From JAWWOL01 sp963797535 (GTDB taxonomy: Bacteria; Actinomycetota; Actinomycetes; JAWWOL01), in assembly GCA_963797535.1 (NCBI GenBank), contig CAWCPQ010000001.1, positions 1,612,001 to 1,676,000 of the forward strand: 64,000 nt of DNA, in the 5' to 3' direction. Each line of letters begins with the position of its first letter. The first letter of the stretch is position 1. Below, in pieces: positions 56,987 through 64,000 of the stretch. The notes under the pieces are model-generated. The model worked only from the letters and a program-made list of their open reading frames with translations. It was not told the origin of the DNA and made no database searches. The translations under genes were made by a program, and so were the position numbers.

Positions 56987-57819
56987 CGCTGTACCTCTCC
57001 GCTGCGTACCCGATAGCACGTAGCACGGTCGAACTGAACGGGCTCATACGCCTCGTCGACGTTGAGCGTGGTCTCTGCACCGCCAAGGAACAGGTAGCCG
57101 TCCGGCCGCAGGACCGACCGCACCCGCTTGAGGACCTGCTTCTTGGTCTCGGTGTCGAAGTAGATCAACACGTTGCGCAGGAAGACGACGTCCGCCGACG
57201 GCACCGACTCGAACGGCCTGGCCAGGTTCATCGAGCGGAACTCGACCATCTGCCGGATCGCCGGTTTGACCTCCCACTCCATGCCCACGCGCTCGAAGTT
57301 GTTCACGAGCAGCTGGGCCGGCAGGCCGCGGTTGACCTCGAGCTGGCCGTACTTGCCGCGCTGCGCCTTCGCCAGCATCTCGTCGGACAGGTCGGTGGCC
57401 AGGATCTGGACCGACCAGCCGGGGTGCATGGCCATGGCATTGGCGAGCAGCATCGCGATGCTGTACGGCTCCTGACCGCTGGAGCAGCCTGCGGACCAGA
57501 TGGTCAGCCGCCGCTCGCGGGCCCGCTTGGCCATCAGGTCGGGCAGTAGGTGCGAGACCAGCGCGTCGAACGGCAGCCGGTCACGAAACCACGAGGTCTC
57601 GTTGGTGGTCATGGCATCGACGACCTCAGTGTGCAAGGCATCCTCCGGCTGGGACTGCAGCCGGGCGACGAGGTCCGAGATCGCCTCTCCGCCGGTGCGC
57701 CGCACCAGCGGGGTCAGCCGAGACTCGACGAGGTATTCCTTGCCGGGTTCGAGGACGATCGCGGACCTGCGCCACACCAGCTGGGCGATGTAGTCGAAAT
57801 CGCTTGCGCCAACGGTCAT
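56983..57819 (-). CDS. cheR: Chemotaxis protein methyltransferase CheR
   Basis: A SAM-dependent glutamate methyltransferase for chemoreceptors, 278 residues. The helical N-terminal domain is followed by SAGCSSGQEPYSIAML (SAM loop), ATDLSDEML and FRSMNLARPFES, then DVVFLRNVLIYFD. The ATG at 57819 overlaps the cheB stop. Confidence 0.96.
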   Translation of the reverse strand: MTVGASDFDYIAQLVWRRSAIVLEPGKEYLVESRLTPLVRRTGGEAISDLVARLQSQPEDALHTEVVDAMTTNETSWFRDRLPFDALVSHLLPDLMAKRARERRLTIWSAGCSSGQEPYSIAMLLANAMAMHPGWSVQILATDLSDEMLAKAQRGKYGQLEVNRGLPAQLLVNNFERVGMEWEVKPAIRQMVEFRSMNLARPFESVPSADVVFLRNVLIYFDTETKKQVLKRVRSVLRPDGYLFLGGAETTLNVDEAYEPVQFDRATCYRVRSGEVQR

Positions 57820-58961
57820 CGGCCGGCTCCAGACACAGCAGTCGCGCGGGCGCCGGTCAGGCTCCGGGAGCGGTTGGCAACCATCATCAGGTGATCGGCG
57901 ACCCGGGACAGCGGCAGGATCCGGTGGGCGAGCCCCGCGTTGGCCACGGCGCCGGGCATCCCCCACACGACCGAGGTCGCTGCGTCCTGAACCACGATCT
58001 GTGCACCTGCCTCGCTCATGCGCTCGCAGCCACGGATGCCGTCCTGGCCCATGCCGGTCAGCACGACGCCGAGCGCGCGCTCGCCGTACACCTCTGCCAC
58101 GGAACGGAAGAGAACGTCGACCGCCGGGCGGACCCAGTTCTCCGGGCCCTCCTGGTGGGTGACGATCCGCACGGTGGTGCCGTCCCGCCGCAGCGACACG
58201 TGAAAGTCGCCGGGGGCGATCAGCACGGTGCCGGCAACGACGAGGTCGCCGTCCTTGGCCTCGCGCACCGTGACGGCGGCACTGGTGTGCAGCCGTTGCG
58301 CGAACAGCCGGGTGAACAGCGGCGGCATGTGCTGGACGATCACGATCGGTACGGGGAAGTCAGCCGGCAGCTGCACCAGGATCGACGCGAGCGCGTCCGG
58401 TCCGCCGGTGGAGGCGCCGATGGCGATCAGGTCGACAGAGCCGGTGGGCTCGCCGCTTGCCGCGGTGGGAGCGACCCGCTTGCGCACGGCAGCAGGCGGT
58501 ACGGGCGACGGCGTCGTCGAGGTGGACAGCGCCGCCCTGCCGGCCCGACCGATGGTCAGCGCCTTGATCTTGGGCAGCAGCTGGTCCCGAATGTTGGCCA
58601 TCGCCTCGTCCGGGGAGGCCATCTTGGCCGGCTTGCAGACGTAGTCGTTGGCACCGAACGTCAGCGCGTCAAGGGTGATCGCGGCGCCGCGCTCGGTGAG
58701 CGAGCTGAACATCACGACCGGCAGCTTGGGGTGCCGACGGCGCAGCTCCTTGAGCGTCTGCAGGCCGTCCATGTCCGGCATCTCGATGTCGAGCGACACC
58801 AGGTCGGGGTTCAGCTGGTCGATCTTTTCGAGGCAGAGCCGCCCCGACGAGGCCGTGCCGACGACCTCGATGTCCGGATCCGTCGACAGCGCAGTGGTAA
58901 CCATCCGCCGTACGACGACGGAGTCGTCCACCACGAGCACCTTGATGGTGGTCATGGTCAC
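57816..58961 (-). CDS. cheB: Chemotaxis response regulator protein-glutamate methylesterase CheB
   Basis: A 381-residue protein. The receiver domain has the acidic pair VDDS, phosphoacceptor SLDIEMPDMDGLQ and K in CKPAKMA. After a linker comes the methylesterase domain with AIGASTGGPDAL (Ser), VIVQHMPPLFTRL (His) and TGMGQDGIRGC (Asp). It overlaps cheY upstream and cheR downstream by four bases each. Confidence 0.96.
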   Translation of the reverse strand: MTMTTIKVLVVDDSVVVRRMVTTALSTDPDIEVVGTASSGRLCLEKIDQLNPDLVSLDIEMPDMDGLQTLKELRRRHPKLPVVMFSSLTERGAAITLDALTFGANDYVCKPAKMASPDEAMANIRDQLLPKIKALTIGRAGRAALSTSTTPSPVPPAAVRKRVAPTAASGEPTGSVDLIAIGASTGGPDALASILVQLPADFPVPIVIVQHMPPLFTRLFAQRLHTSAAVTVREAKDGDLVVAGTVLIAPGDFHVSLRRDGTTVRIVTHQEGPENWVRPAVDVLFRSVAEVYGERALGVVLTGMGQDGIRGCERMSEAGAQIVVQDAATSVVWGMPGAVANAGLAHRILPLSRVADHLMMVANRSRSLTGARATAVSGAGR

Positions 58962-59329
58962 ACAGTCGCAAGGCCGAGAAGGTTCAGCTTGTCGACGATC
59001 GCCTCGCTGGTGAAGGGCTTGATGACGTACTCGTGGGCACCCGCGGCGAGCGCCCGCACGATCTGGCTCTGCTCGCTCTCGGTGGTGACCATCATCAGCG
59101 TCATGCTGGAGTAGGCGTCGATGGCCCGTACCTCCTTCACGAAGGTGAGCCCATCCATCACTGGCATGTTCCAGTCGATGAGTGCCAGGTCGGGGACGGC
59201 CATGTGCGTGAGCATGTCCAAGCCCTCGCGACCGTCGGCGGCCTCCGTCACATCGAAACCCACCTCGCGCAGGATGCGGCCGAGAATCATCCGCATCGCA
59301 CGAGAGTCGTCGAGTACCAGTGCGCGCAT
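58958..59329 (-). CDS. cheY: Chemotaxis response regulator CheY
   Basis: A single receiver domain of 123 residues: LDDSRAMR, DLALIDWNMPVMDGL (phosphoacceptor Asp), MVTTES (Thr switch) and YVIKPFTSEAI (Lys). It heads the cheY-cheB-cheR-cheX unit, and a CTCA-N16-GCCGAC promoter-like site lies 61-86 bases upstream. It may also serve a flagellar motor outside this window. Confidence 0.95.
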   Translation of the reverse strand: MRALVLDDSRAMRMILGRILREVGFDVTEAADGREGLDMLTHMAVPDLALIDWNMPVMDGLTFVKEVRAIDAYSSMTLMMVTTESEQSQIVRALAAGAHEYVIKPFTSEAIVDKLNLLGLATV

Positions 59330-59389
59330 GTCCGTCCCTGTCTTTGTCCGGACCGGAGTCGCCCGGTCTGGCGTAGTTACCTATGTGTT

Positions 59390-59415
59390 GTCGGCGTCGT
59401 ACGGGAAAACGTGAG
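59390..59415 (-). promoter_or_regulatory. FliA-type promoter-like site before cheY
   Basis: On the minus strand CTCA (59415-59412), 16 nt, then GCCGAC (59395-59390). It matches the two sites in the cheA/flgN intergenic region except for the last base of the -10 box. The resemblance is to the nCTCA-(15-17)-GCCGAA class described for FliA-family sigma factors of Actinoplanes (recalled from the literature). Confidence 0.6.
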
Positions 59416-59451
59416 TGTCAGGCAGGTATCAGGTCGGGCTGACCAACGCGA

Positions 59452-59892
59452 TCAAGCCGATCTCGCGGGTCTCGGATCGAGCAGCCGAGGGACGTCCAGC
59501 GTGAGCAGGAGTCCTTCCGGCAGCTTGTACGCGCCGCTGAGGTACTCACGCGCGTGACCGGTGACGGTGTCGGGGATCTCCTCGAACGTGTCGTCCTCGA
59601 CGTCTTCAACCGACTCGATCGCGTCGACGAGCAGGCTGATCGAGCCGCCCTCGTTGCGCAGGACGACGTTCATCGGCTTGTCGGTCTCACCCCGGTCGGG
59701 CCGGCCGAGCATCCGGCGCAGGTCCAGCGCTGTCACTACCTCTCCGCGCAGGTTCAGGATGCCGGCGACCGCTGGCGGCGCCAGCGGGACGGCGGTCAGC
59801 TGCGCGTAGCGGCCGACCTCCTGGACCAGCATCGCGTCGACCCCGAACAGCTCGCCGTCGACCCGGAAGGTCGAGATCTTGTGCTTGCTCAT
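59452..59892 (-). CDS. cheW: Chemotaxis coupling protein CheW
   Basis: A 146-residue adaptor linking receptors to CheA. Strand-rich CheW fold: STFRVDGELFGVDAMLVQEV, the conserved Asn-Leu-Arg-Gly-Glu in ILNLRGEVVTALDLR, and SLLVDAIESVEDV. The start overlaps the cheA stop (ATGA). Confidence 0.95.
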   Translation of the reverse strand: MSKHKISTFRVDGELFGVDAMLVQEVGRYAQLTAVPLAPPAVAGILNLRGEVVTALDLRRMLGRPDRGETDKPMNVVLRNEGGSISLLVDAIESVEDVEDDTFEEIPDTVTGHAREYLSGAYKLPEGLLLTLDVPRLLDPRPARSA

Positions 59893-62189
59893 GAGGTCGC
59901 TCCCGAGGGCTCGTCGGACTCGTAGAAGTGCGGGTCGGCAGCGAGGATGGCCTGCCGGACGTCGAGCATCTCCATGACCCGCTCCTGGACGACCGTGGTG
60001 CCGACGACCAGCGGCCCGTCGATGTCGGTCAGCTGGAAATCGCCGTCGAGGCCCTCGGTCGCGATGTCGAGAATCTCCTCGACCACGAGGCCGATGCTCC
60101 GGCCGTTCTCGGTGTAGACCACCACCTGCAGGGTCTCGTTGAGCTCGCGTGGCTGGGTGACGCCGGAGAGCAGGGCACCGAGTCGGGCGATCGGCAGGAT
60201 GCCACCGCGGTACTGCAGCGCCTCGCGGTCCCCCACCTTCTCGAGCTTGACCAGCGGGATCTCCTCGAGCCGGGCCACGGCATCCATCGGGATGGCGAGA
60301 CGGCGGCCCGCATCGACGCGGACCACGAGGAACGAGTGACCGTCCTCGGTCTCGTCGATGTCGTCCGTGCGGTCGGTGACCGTACCCGCGTTGCCCGAGG
60401 CGACCCGGTTCGCCGTCGCCAGGCCCCAGACGTCGACGATCATCGCGAGCCGTCCGTCGGCGAGCATCGTGACGCCCGAGAACTCCGAGATCGACTTGAG
60501 GTAGGACGACAGCGGCCGTACGACGATCTCCTCTGTGTCGACGACCTGGTCGACCACGAGTCCGTACTGCCGGTGCTGGTTGCCCAGGACCACGATGAAC
60601 AAGCCAAGGTCGTCGGTCTCGGCAGCCGGCTGGCCCAGGGCTTCCCGAAGGGAGACCATCGGCAGCAGGTTGTCGCGCAGCCGGAACACAGGAGCCCCGG
60701 CGATGTACTCGACCCTGGTGGCCAGCTCGTCGCCCTCGATCCGGACGATCTCCAGCAGGCTGGCCTGCGGGATCGCCAGGCGCAGGTCGTCACTGGCCAC
60801 GACGATGGACGACACGATCGCCAGCGTCAGCGGGATCTTGATCCGGAAGGTGGTGCCAACCCCCGGGACCGCGTGAACGTCGACGGAGCCGCCGATCCGT
60901 TCCATGTTGCTCTTGACCACGTCCATGCCGACACCGCGGCCGGAGATGTTCGTGACCTGCTCGGCAGTCGAGAAGCCGGGCAGGAAGATCAGGTTGACGA
61001 TGTCGCGCTCGGACATGGCGGTGAGCTGGTCGACCGTGATCAGGCCACGCTCGACAGCCTTGGCGCCGATCTTTTCCGGCTCGATGCCGGCACCGTCGTC
61101 GCTGATCTCGAGGTTGACCTGGCCGCCGTCGTGGAAGGCGCGCAGGATCAGGCGTCCCTCCGTCGGCTTGCCGCGTGCCGTACGCAGCGCCGGCGACTCG
61201 ATGCCGTGGTCAAGGGCATTGCGTACGAGGTGGGTCAGCGGATCCTTGATCGCCTCGATGACACTGCGGTCGAGCTCGGTCTCGGCGCCGACCATCTCGA
61301 GCCGGACCTGCTTGCCCACGAACACGGACAGGTCGCGCACGATGCGGGGCAGCTTGCTCCAGACGTTCTCGATCGGCTGCATGCGCGCCTTCATCACGCC
61401 CTGCTGCAGGTCCGAGGAGATGACGTTGAGACGCTGCCAGTTGCGAGTGACCGACTGGTCGTTGGTCGCGAGGACCTTGCCAGCGATCTGGTTGCGGGTC
61501 AGGACCATCTCACCGACCAGGCGCATGAGGTTGTCGAGCACGTCGACGTCGACCCGGACGCTGCTGTCGGCGACCGACCGGCGGCCGTCAGCTCCCATCC
61601 CGAGCACCTGCGACAGGTCCTCGGAAGTGACAGCGCCGTGCTCGACGAGGATCTCGCCCAGCAGTCTCTGGTCACCGACGGACTGCTCCATGACAGCCAG
61701 GGTGACGTCCTCGTGGCTGACGACGCCCTGCTCGACGAGCGCCTGCCCGAACAGCGGCGGCCCGTCGGGGGTCTCGTCGGCGGGACCATCGGGCTGCGGC
61801 GCCTCACCGTTTTGCAGCGCCGTGAGCTTGGCCACGAGCCGGCCGATGTTGACCGAGCCCTCGGTGCCGTCAGCCTCGACGTTGCGCAGGATGGTGCGCA
61901 CCGCGTCGACGAGCTCGAGCAGCACGCTGGTGATCTCGGGAGTGAGTGCCATCCGCCCGTCGCGCAGGTGGCTGAGCAGCCCCTCGCCGACGTGGGTCAG
62001 CTTCTCGAGCGTGCCGAAAGCCAGAAAGCCGCTGGTGCCCTTGATGGTGTGGATCGTCCGAAAGACGCTCCCCAGCAAGAGACGTGAGTCGGGCTCCTGC
62101 TCCAGGGCGACGAGATCCTGGTCGAGCTGGTCCAGATTTTCGTGACTCTCGACGAGGAACTCATGGACGATCTCGTCCATCTCGTTCAC
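59889..62189 (-). CDS. cheA: Chemotaxis histidine kinase CheA with tandem CheW domains and a two-half-repeat insert
   Basis: A 766-residue protein from GTG 62189 (GAGGAGG five bases upstream). The Hpt domain spans 1-105 with phosphoacceptor His47 in RTIHTIKGTSG. No P2 domain is evident; instead residues 146-198 hold two half-repeats, LFGQALVEQGVVSHEDVTLA and LLGEILVEHGAVTSEDLSQV, resembling the MshEN motif. The dimerisation and ATPase domains lie about 208-455 (VRNALDHGIE, DDGAGI, GRGVGMDVV). Two CheW-like domains follow, about 455-590 and 617-755. The second CheW copy is also a departure from E. coli-type CheA. Confidence 0.95.
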   Translation of the reverse strand: MNEMDEIVHEFLVESHENLDQLDQDLVALEQEPDSRLLLGSVFRTIHTIKGTSGFLAFGTLEKLTHVGEGLLSHLRDGRMALTPEITSVLLELVDAVRTILRNVEADGTEGSVNIGRLVAKLTALQNGEAPQPDGPADETPDGPPLFGQALVEQGVVSHEDVTLAVMEQSVGDQRLLGEILVEHGAVTSEDLSQVLGMGADGRRSVADSSVRVDVDVLDNLMRLVGEMVLTRNQIAGKVLATNDQSVTRNWQRLNVISSDLQQGVMKARMQPIENVWSKLPRIVRDLSVFVGKQVRLEMVGAETELDRSVIEAIKDPLTHLVRNALDHGIESPALRTARGKPTEGRLILRAFHDGGQVNLEISDDGAGIEPEKIGAKAVERGLITVDQLTAMSERDIVNLIFLPGFSTAEQVTNISGRGVGMDVVKSNMERIGGSVDVHAVPGVGTTFRIKIPLTLAIVSSIVVASDDLRLAIPQASLLEIVRIEGDELATRVEYIAGAPVFRLRDNLLPMVSLREALGQPAAETDDLGLFIVVLGNQHRQYGLVVDQVVDTEEIVVRPLSSYLKSISEFSGVTMLADGRLAMIVDVWGLATANRVASGNAGTVTDRTDDIDETEDGHSFLVVRVDAGRRLAIPMDAVARLEEIPLVKLEKVGDREALQYRGGILPIARLGALLSGVTQPRELNETLQVVVYTENGRSIGLVVEEILDIATEGLDGDFQLTDIDGPLVVGTTVVQERVMEMLDVRQAILAADPHFYESDEPSGATS

Positions 62190-62205
62190 TGGGCCTCCTC
62201 GGTCT

Positions 62206-62230
62206 CCTGACCGTCACTGCGACGGTCAGG
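62206..62230. other. Perfect 9-bp hairpin in the cheA leader
   Basis: CCTGACCGT (62206-62214) pairs with ACGGTCAGG (62222-62230) around CACTGCG. On the minus strand it lies between the CTCA-GCCGAT site and the ribosome-binding site of cheA, so it would sit in the 5-prime UTR and could affect translation or protect the mRNA. Confidence 0.55.
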
Positions 62231-62250
62231 ACAGTTCGTGCCTCCCATCC

Positions 62251-62276
62251 ATCGGCTGAATGCCGTTGCACCTGAG
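62251..62276 (-). promoter_or_regulatory. FliA-type promoter-like site for cheA
   Basis: On the minus strand CTCA (62276-62273), 16 nt, then GCCGAT (62256-62251), about 62 bases before the cheA GTG. It is the mirror partner of the plus-strand site at 62296-62320 in the same intergenic gap. Confidence 0.65.
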
Positions 62277-62295
62277 CGGCAAATTGGCTGCGGCG

Positions 62296-62320
62296 CTCAT
62301 CTCCGCGTGCAACTGCCGAT
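62296..62320 (+). promoter_or_regulatory. FliA-type promoter-like site for the flgN-like operon
   Basis: CTCA (62296-62299), 15 nt, then GCCGAT (62315-62320, continuing AG), 25 bases before the ATG at 62346. GCCGATAG is also 7/8 to the enterobacterial sigma-28 -10 box, but the TAAA -35 is absent. Confidence 0.65.
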
Positions 62321-62345
62321 AGGACCGGCGGGAAGGACATCCTTG

Positions 62346-62777
62346 ATGCACGATCTGGAACGGCTGGTCGAGCTGCTCGGCCAGGAGCGCAAGCTGCTCG
62401 ACCTGCTGGTCTACCGGCTGGTCGGGCTCCGCGCGCTGCTGGTCTCCGGCGAGGGCCGCTACCTGGCGTGGGCCGCCGAAGAGGTGGACGACGCCACGGC
62501 TGCTGTGCGCTCTGCCGAGCTGGAGCGGGCACTGCTGATCTCCCGGATCGCCGCCGAGCGCGGTCTTTCCGACGAGGCGCTCACGCTCGGTGTGCTGGTC
62601 GACCTGGTCGATCCGCCGTGGCGAGCGTTGCTGGCCGACCACCGCTGCACGCTGCGGACCCTCGCCGGCCAGGTCGACGACCACGCCTCGGCCGTACGCC
62701 GGTTGTCCCGTACGACCTCAGTGTCCCTCGCGGAGGTCCTCGACCGGCTCGAGCAGACCGAGCCGGCCGGCTCATGA
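62346..62777 (+). CDS. flgN: FlgN-like flagellar export chaperone
   Basis: A 143-residue all-helical protein opening MHDLERLVELLGQERKLLDL, with a long amphipathic helix array and a LAWAAEEVDDATAAV segment, the pattern of FlgN/FliT-like chaperones of hook-associated proteins. ATG 62346 follows GGAAGG at ten bases. It diverges from cheA and overlaps the next gene (ATGA). Assignment rests on fold pattern and context, so moderate certainty. Confidence 0.7.
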   Translation: MHDLERLVELLGQERKLLDLLVYRLVGLRALLVSGEGRYLAWAAEEVDDATAAVRSAELERALLISRIAAERGLSDEALTLGVLVDLVDPPWRALLADHRCTLRTLAGQVDDHASAVRRLSRTTSVSLAEVLDRLEQTEPAGS

Positions 62778-63247
62778 GCATCGCGGCGCTGGAGGAACGT
62801 GATGCCCGACTCGACCTGGCGCGTCAGCTGCTGATCAACGCCCGGAACCTCGTTCGGGACACGGTGGAGTGGCATCGCCCGCACGTCACCGGCCCGGCAG
62901 CCGCGGTCGACCTGCACCGCATGGCCGAGCAGCTGGACGCGCTGGCGGAGCCTGCTCCGGTCGGTCGCGACAACGCCGCACTGGTGCGAGCAGCGGCGCT
63001 GATGTGCGCCGGCGAGGAGTGGGGACGACTCAGCGCCGTCCTGCCGACGCTGCGCCTGCGCGTGATCTCGGTCACCGCGGCACTGGGCGACACGGCGGTC
63101 CAGCTGCGCCGGGCTGCCAGACCAGAAGAGGAGGTGGAGACTGTCGACCAGGAGCTCAGGCTGATCGCGGCCAAGATGGGCGCCGACCACGCCTACGCGG
63201 CGGCCGACAGCGCCTTCCTGCCGTCCCTGCACGATTTCCTCGAGTAG
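62774..63247 (+). CDS. Hypothetical helical protein coupled to flgN
   Basis: A 157-residue protein, entirely helical, with no membrane segment. Segments ARQLLINARNLVRDTVEW near the start and EETVETVDQ-like acid stretches (EEEVETVDQELRLIAAKMG) near 120 predict coiled coil. I recognise no family. The ATGA overlap with the flgN-like gene and a shared promoter-like site argue for a role in flagellar assembly or chemotaxis, possibly as a second chaperone. Confidence 0.6.
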   Translation: MSIAALEERDARLDLARQLLINARNLVRDTVEWHRPHVTGPAAAVDLHRMAEQLDALAEPAPVGRDNAALVRAAALMCAGEEWGRLSAVLPTLRLRVISVTAALGDTAVQLRRAARPEEEVETVDQELRLIAAKMGADHAYAAADSAFLPSLHDFLE

Positions 63248-63322
63248 CGGCAACCTTCAGCAGACTCCGACCGCTGTTAGATAGCAGTGGGTTCTACGCA
63301 GCTCCGCGTAGTTGGAGGTGGA

Positions 63323-63829
63323 GTGCACCAGCAGCCGCAGGGTTTCCACGAGTTCGTCCTGGCCCAGCGCTACTCGCTGCTGCGCACTGCCCGCATGCTC
63401 ACCGGTGACCAGTACACCGCTGAGGACCTGGTGCAGGCCTCGTTGGAGAGGGTGTGGCCGCGATGGGAGCGCATCGTCGCCGGTGGCGACCCCTACTCCT
63501 ACGTGCGCACCGTGATGGTCAACCTCTACACCGCGTGGTGGCGCCGGGCGTGGCGGGGCGAGCAGCCCACCATGCCGCTGCCCGACGTGGCCGTCGCCGA
63601 GGACGACTACGCGGCGACCGACCTGCGCGACGCGTTCAGCCGGTTGCTCGACACCCTCTCGCCGCGGCAACGGGCCGTCCTGGTGCTGCGCTTCCACGAG
63701 GACCTGACCGAGGTCGCTGCGGCTCGCACCCTCGGTTGCTCCGTCGGCACGATCAAGAGTCAGACCGCCAAGGCTCTGGTCAAGCTGCGCTCACTCGAGG
63801 ACCCTCGGCTCGCGGTGGGTGACCGATGA
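63323..63829 (+). CDS. SigE-family ECF RNA polymerase sigma factor
   Basis: A 168-residue protein from GTG 63323 (GGAGGTG upstream). Region 2 is ARMLTGDQYTAEDLVQASLE (the conserved D-L-V-Q motif) followed by the promoter-melting YSYVRTVMVNLYTAWWRRAW. Region 4 is LSPRQRAVLVLRFHEDLTEV with the helix-turn-helix TLGCSVGTIKSQTAKAL. It belongs to the actinobacterial SigE subgroup. It overlaps the next gene, a probable anti-sigma factor. A CTACGC/GCGTAG hairpin (63294-63311) abuts its start. Confidence 0.9.
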   Translation: MHQQPQGFHEFVLAQRYSLLRTARMLTGDQYTAEDLVQASLERVWPRWERIVAGGDPYSYVRTVMVNLYTAWWRRAWRGEQPTMPLPDVAVAEDDYAATDLRDAFSRLLDTLSPRQRAVLVLRFHEDLTEVAAARTLGCSVGTIKSQTAKALVKLRSLEDPRLAVGDR

Positions 63830-64000
63830 GCGAGGACCTGCTCCGGATCGTCGCTGCCGAGATGAGGCAGGCGAGCGCTCGGACCGCCGACTGCCCCCAC
63901 TTGATCCACCGGGTCGCCGTCGGGGTCGAGCGCCGTCGCACCCGTCAGCGCAGATTCGCTGTACTGCTCGTGGCTGCCGCCGTCGCGGTCACAGTTCCCT
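63826..64000 (+). CDS. Probable membrane anti-sigma factor, 3-prime end cut by window edge
   Basis: The ATG overlaps the sigma-factor stop (ATGA). The visible 58 residues are a cytoplasmic stretch (MSEDLLRIVAAEMRQASART) with a basic RRRTRQRR segment, then the beginning of a membrane helix (FAVLLVAAAVAVTV). Position after a SigE-type sigma and a single early helix fit an anti-sigma regulator; no zinc-binding HxxxCxxC motif is seen. Confidence 0.65.
   Translation, partial: MSEDLLRIVAAEMRQASARTADCPHLIHRVAVGVERRRTRQRRFAVLLVAAAVAVTVP

Noticed and set aside
59928..62087. Long open frame (about 720 codons) on the plus strand
   Set aside because: Antisense shadow of cheA; low-complexity Asp/Val/Arg composition and no start signal.
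62251..62322. Enterobacterial sigma-28 promoter (TAAA-N15-GCCGATAA)
   Set aside because: The -10 fits but TAAA is absent on both strands; the CTCA form explains all three sites better.

Overview
This 64 kb window is chromosomal DNA from a high-GC actinomycete. The evidence is strong G/C third-position codon bias, frequent GTG starts, ATGA/GTGA gene overlaps, and the conserved actinobacterial order nadD-proA-proB-obgE-rpmA-rplU-rng-(DUF2344)-(radical SAM)-rodA-mrdA-mreDCB-ndk-DUF4233-folC-valS-clpX-clpP2-clpP1-tig, followed further on by rpiB and pepN. A full chemotaxis operon beside an FlgN-like export chaperone shows that the lineage is, or recently was, flagellated. The genus cannot be fixed from the sequence alone.

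Layout. 1-9.5 kb: nadD (cut by the window edge), proA, proB, obgE, rpmA and rplU on the minus strand. An accessory block interrupts the usual proA-proB neighbourhood: a RibD/DHFR-like reductase, a WXG-motif protein overlapping an alpha/beta hydrolase, an SRAP DNA-crosslink protein and an S41-type protease. 9.5-27.3 kb: an almost unbroken minus-strand block for RNA processing (RNase E/G), two linked radical-SAM-associated proteins, the rod-shape/cell-wall operon (mreB, mreC, mreD, mrdA, rodA), ndk, DUF4233, folC and valS. 27.3-30 kb: a BNR/beta-propeller protein coupled to a MoaD-like protein, then an AbiEi/DUF559-like protein bracketed by inverted copies of a short repeat. 30-34.5 kb: clpX, clpP2, clpP1 and tig, with a probable ClgR operator before clpP1. 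34.5-41.5 kb: tRNA-Pro(TGG), tRNA-Gly(TCC), YccF, a 72-bp palindromic tandem repeat, an MFS exporter, and a run of stress-type small proteins (DUF1269, truncated hemoglobin, LURP-one-like, hemerythrin-like). 41.5-53.8 kb: a membrane PP2C phosphatase, rpiB, a mycothiol/DsbA-type oxidoreductase, pepN, malQ, an HNH nuclease, an S9 peptidase and an MscS channel. 53.9-56.5 kb: a broken DUF222/HNH (13E12-family) element, a DUF4288-like gene and a second truncated hemoglobin. 56.5-62.2 kb: cheA-cheW and cheY-cheB-cheR-cheX on the minus strand. They diverge from an FlgN-like gene, a companion gene, a SigE-family sigma factor and the start of a probable anti-sigma gene that runs off the right edge.

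Two observations stand out. First, the motility genes carry three matching promoter-like sites (CTCA, 15-16 nt, GCCGA[T/C]) at cheA, cheY and the divergent flgN-like gene, which resemble the FliA-type promoters of zoosporic actinomycetes. CheA also lacks an obvious P2 domain and instead has a two-half repeat resembling the MshEN c-di-GMP-binding fold. Second, rng, mrdA, mscS, glbO, a small gene beside rpiB and the DUF222 element (twice) each need the same kind of repair, removal of one base. This points either to insertion-biased sequencing errors or to real decay, and it must be resolved before any of these genes is called a pseudogene.
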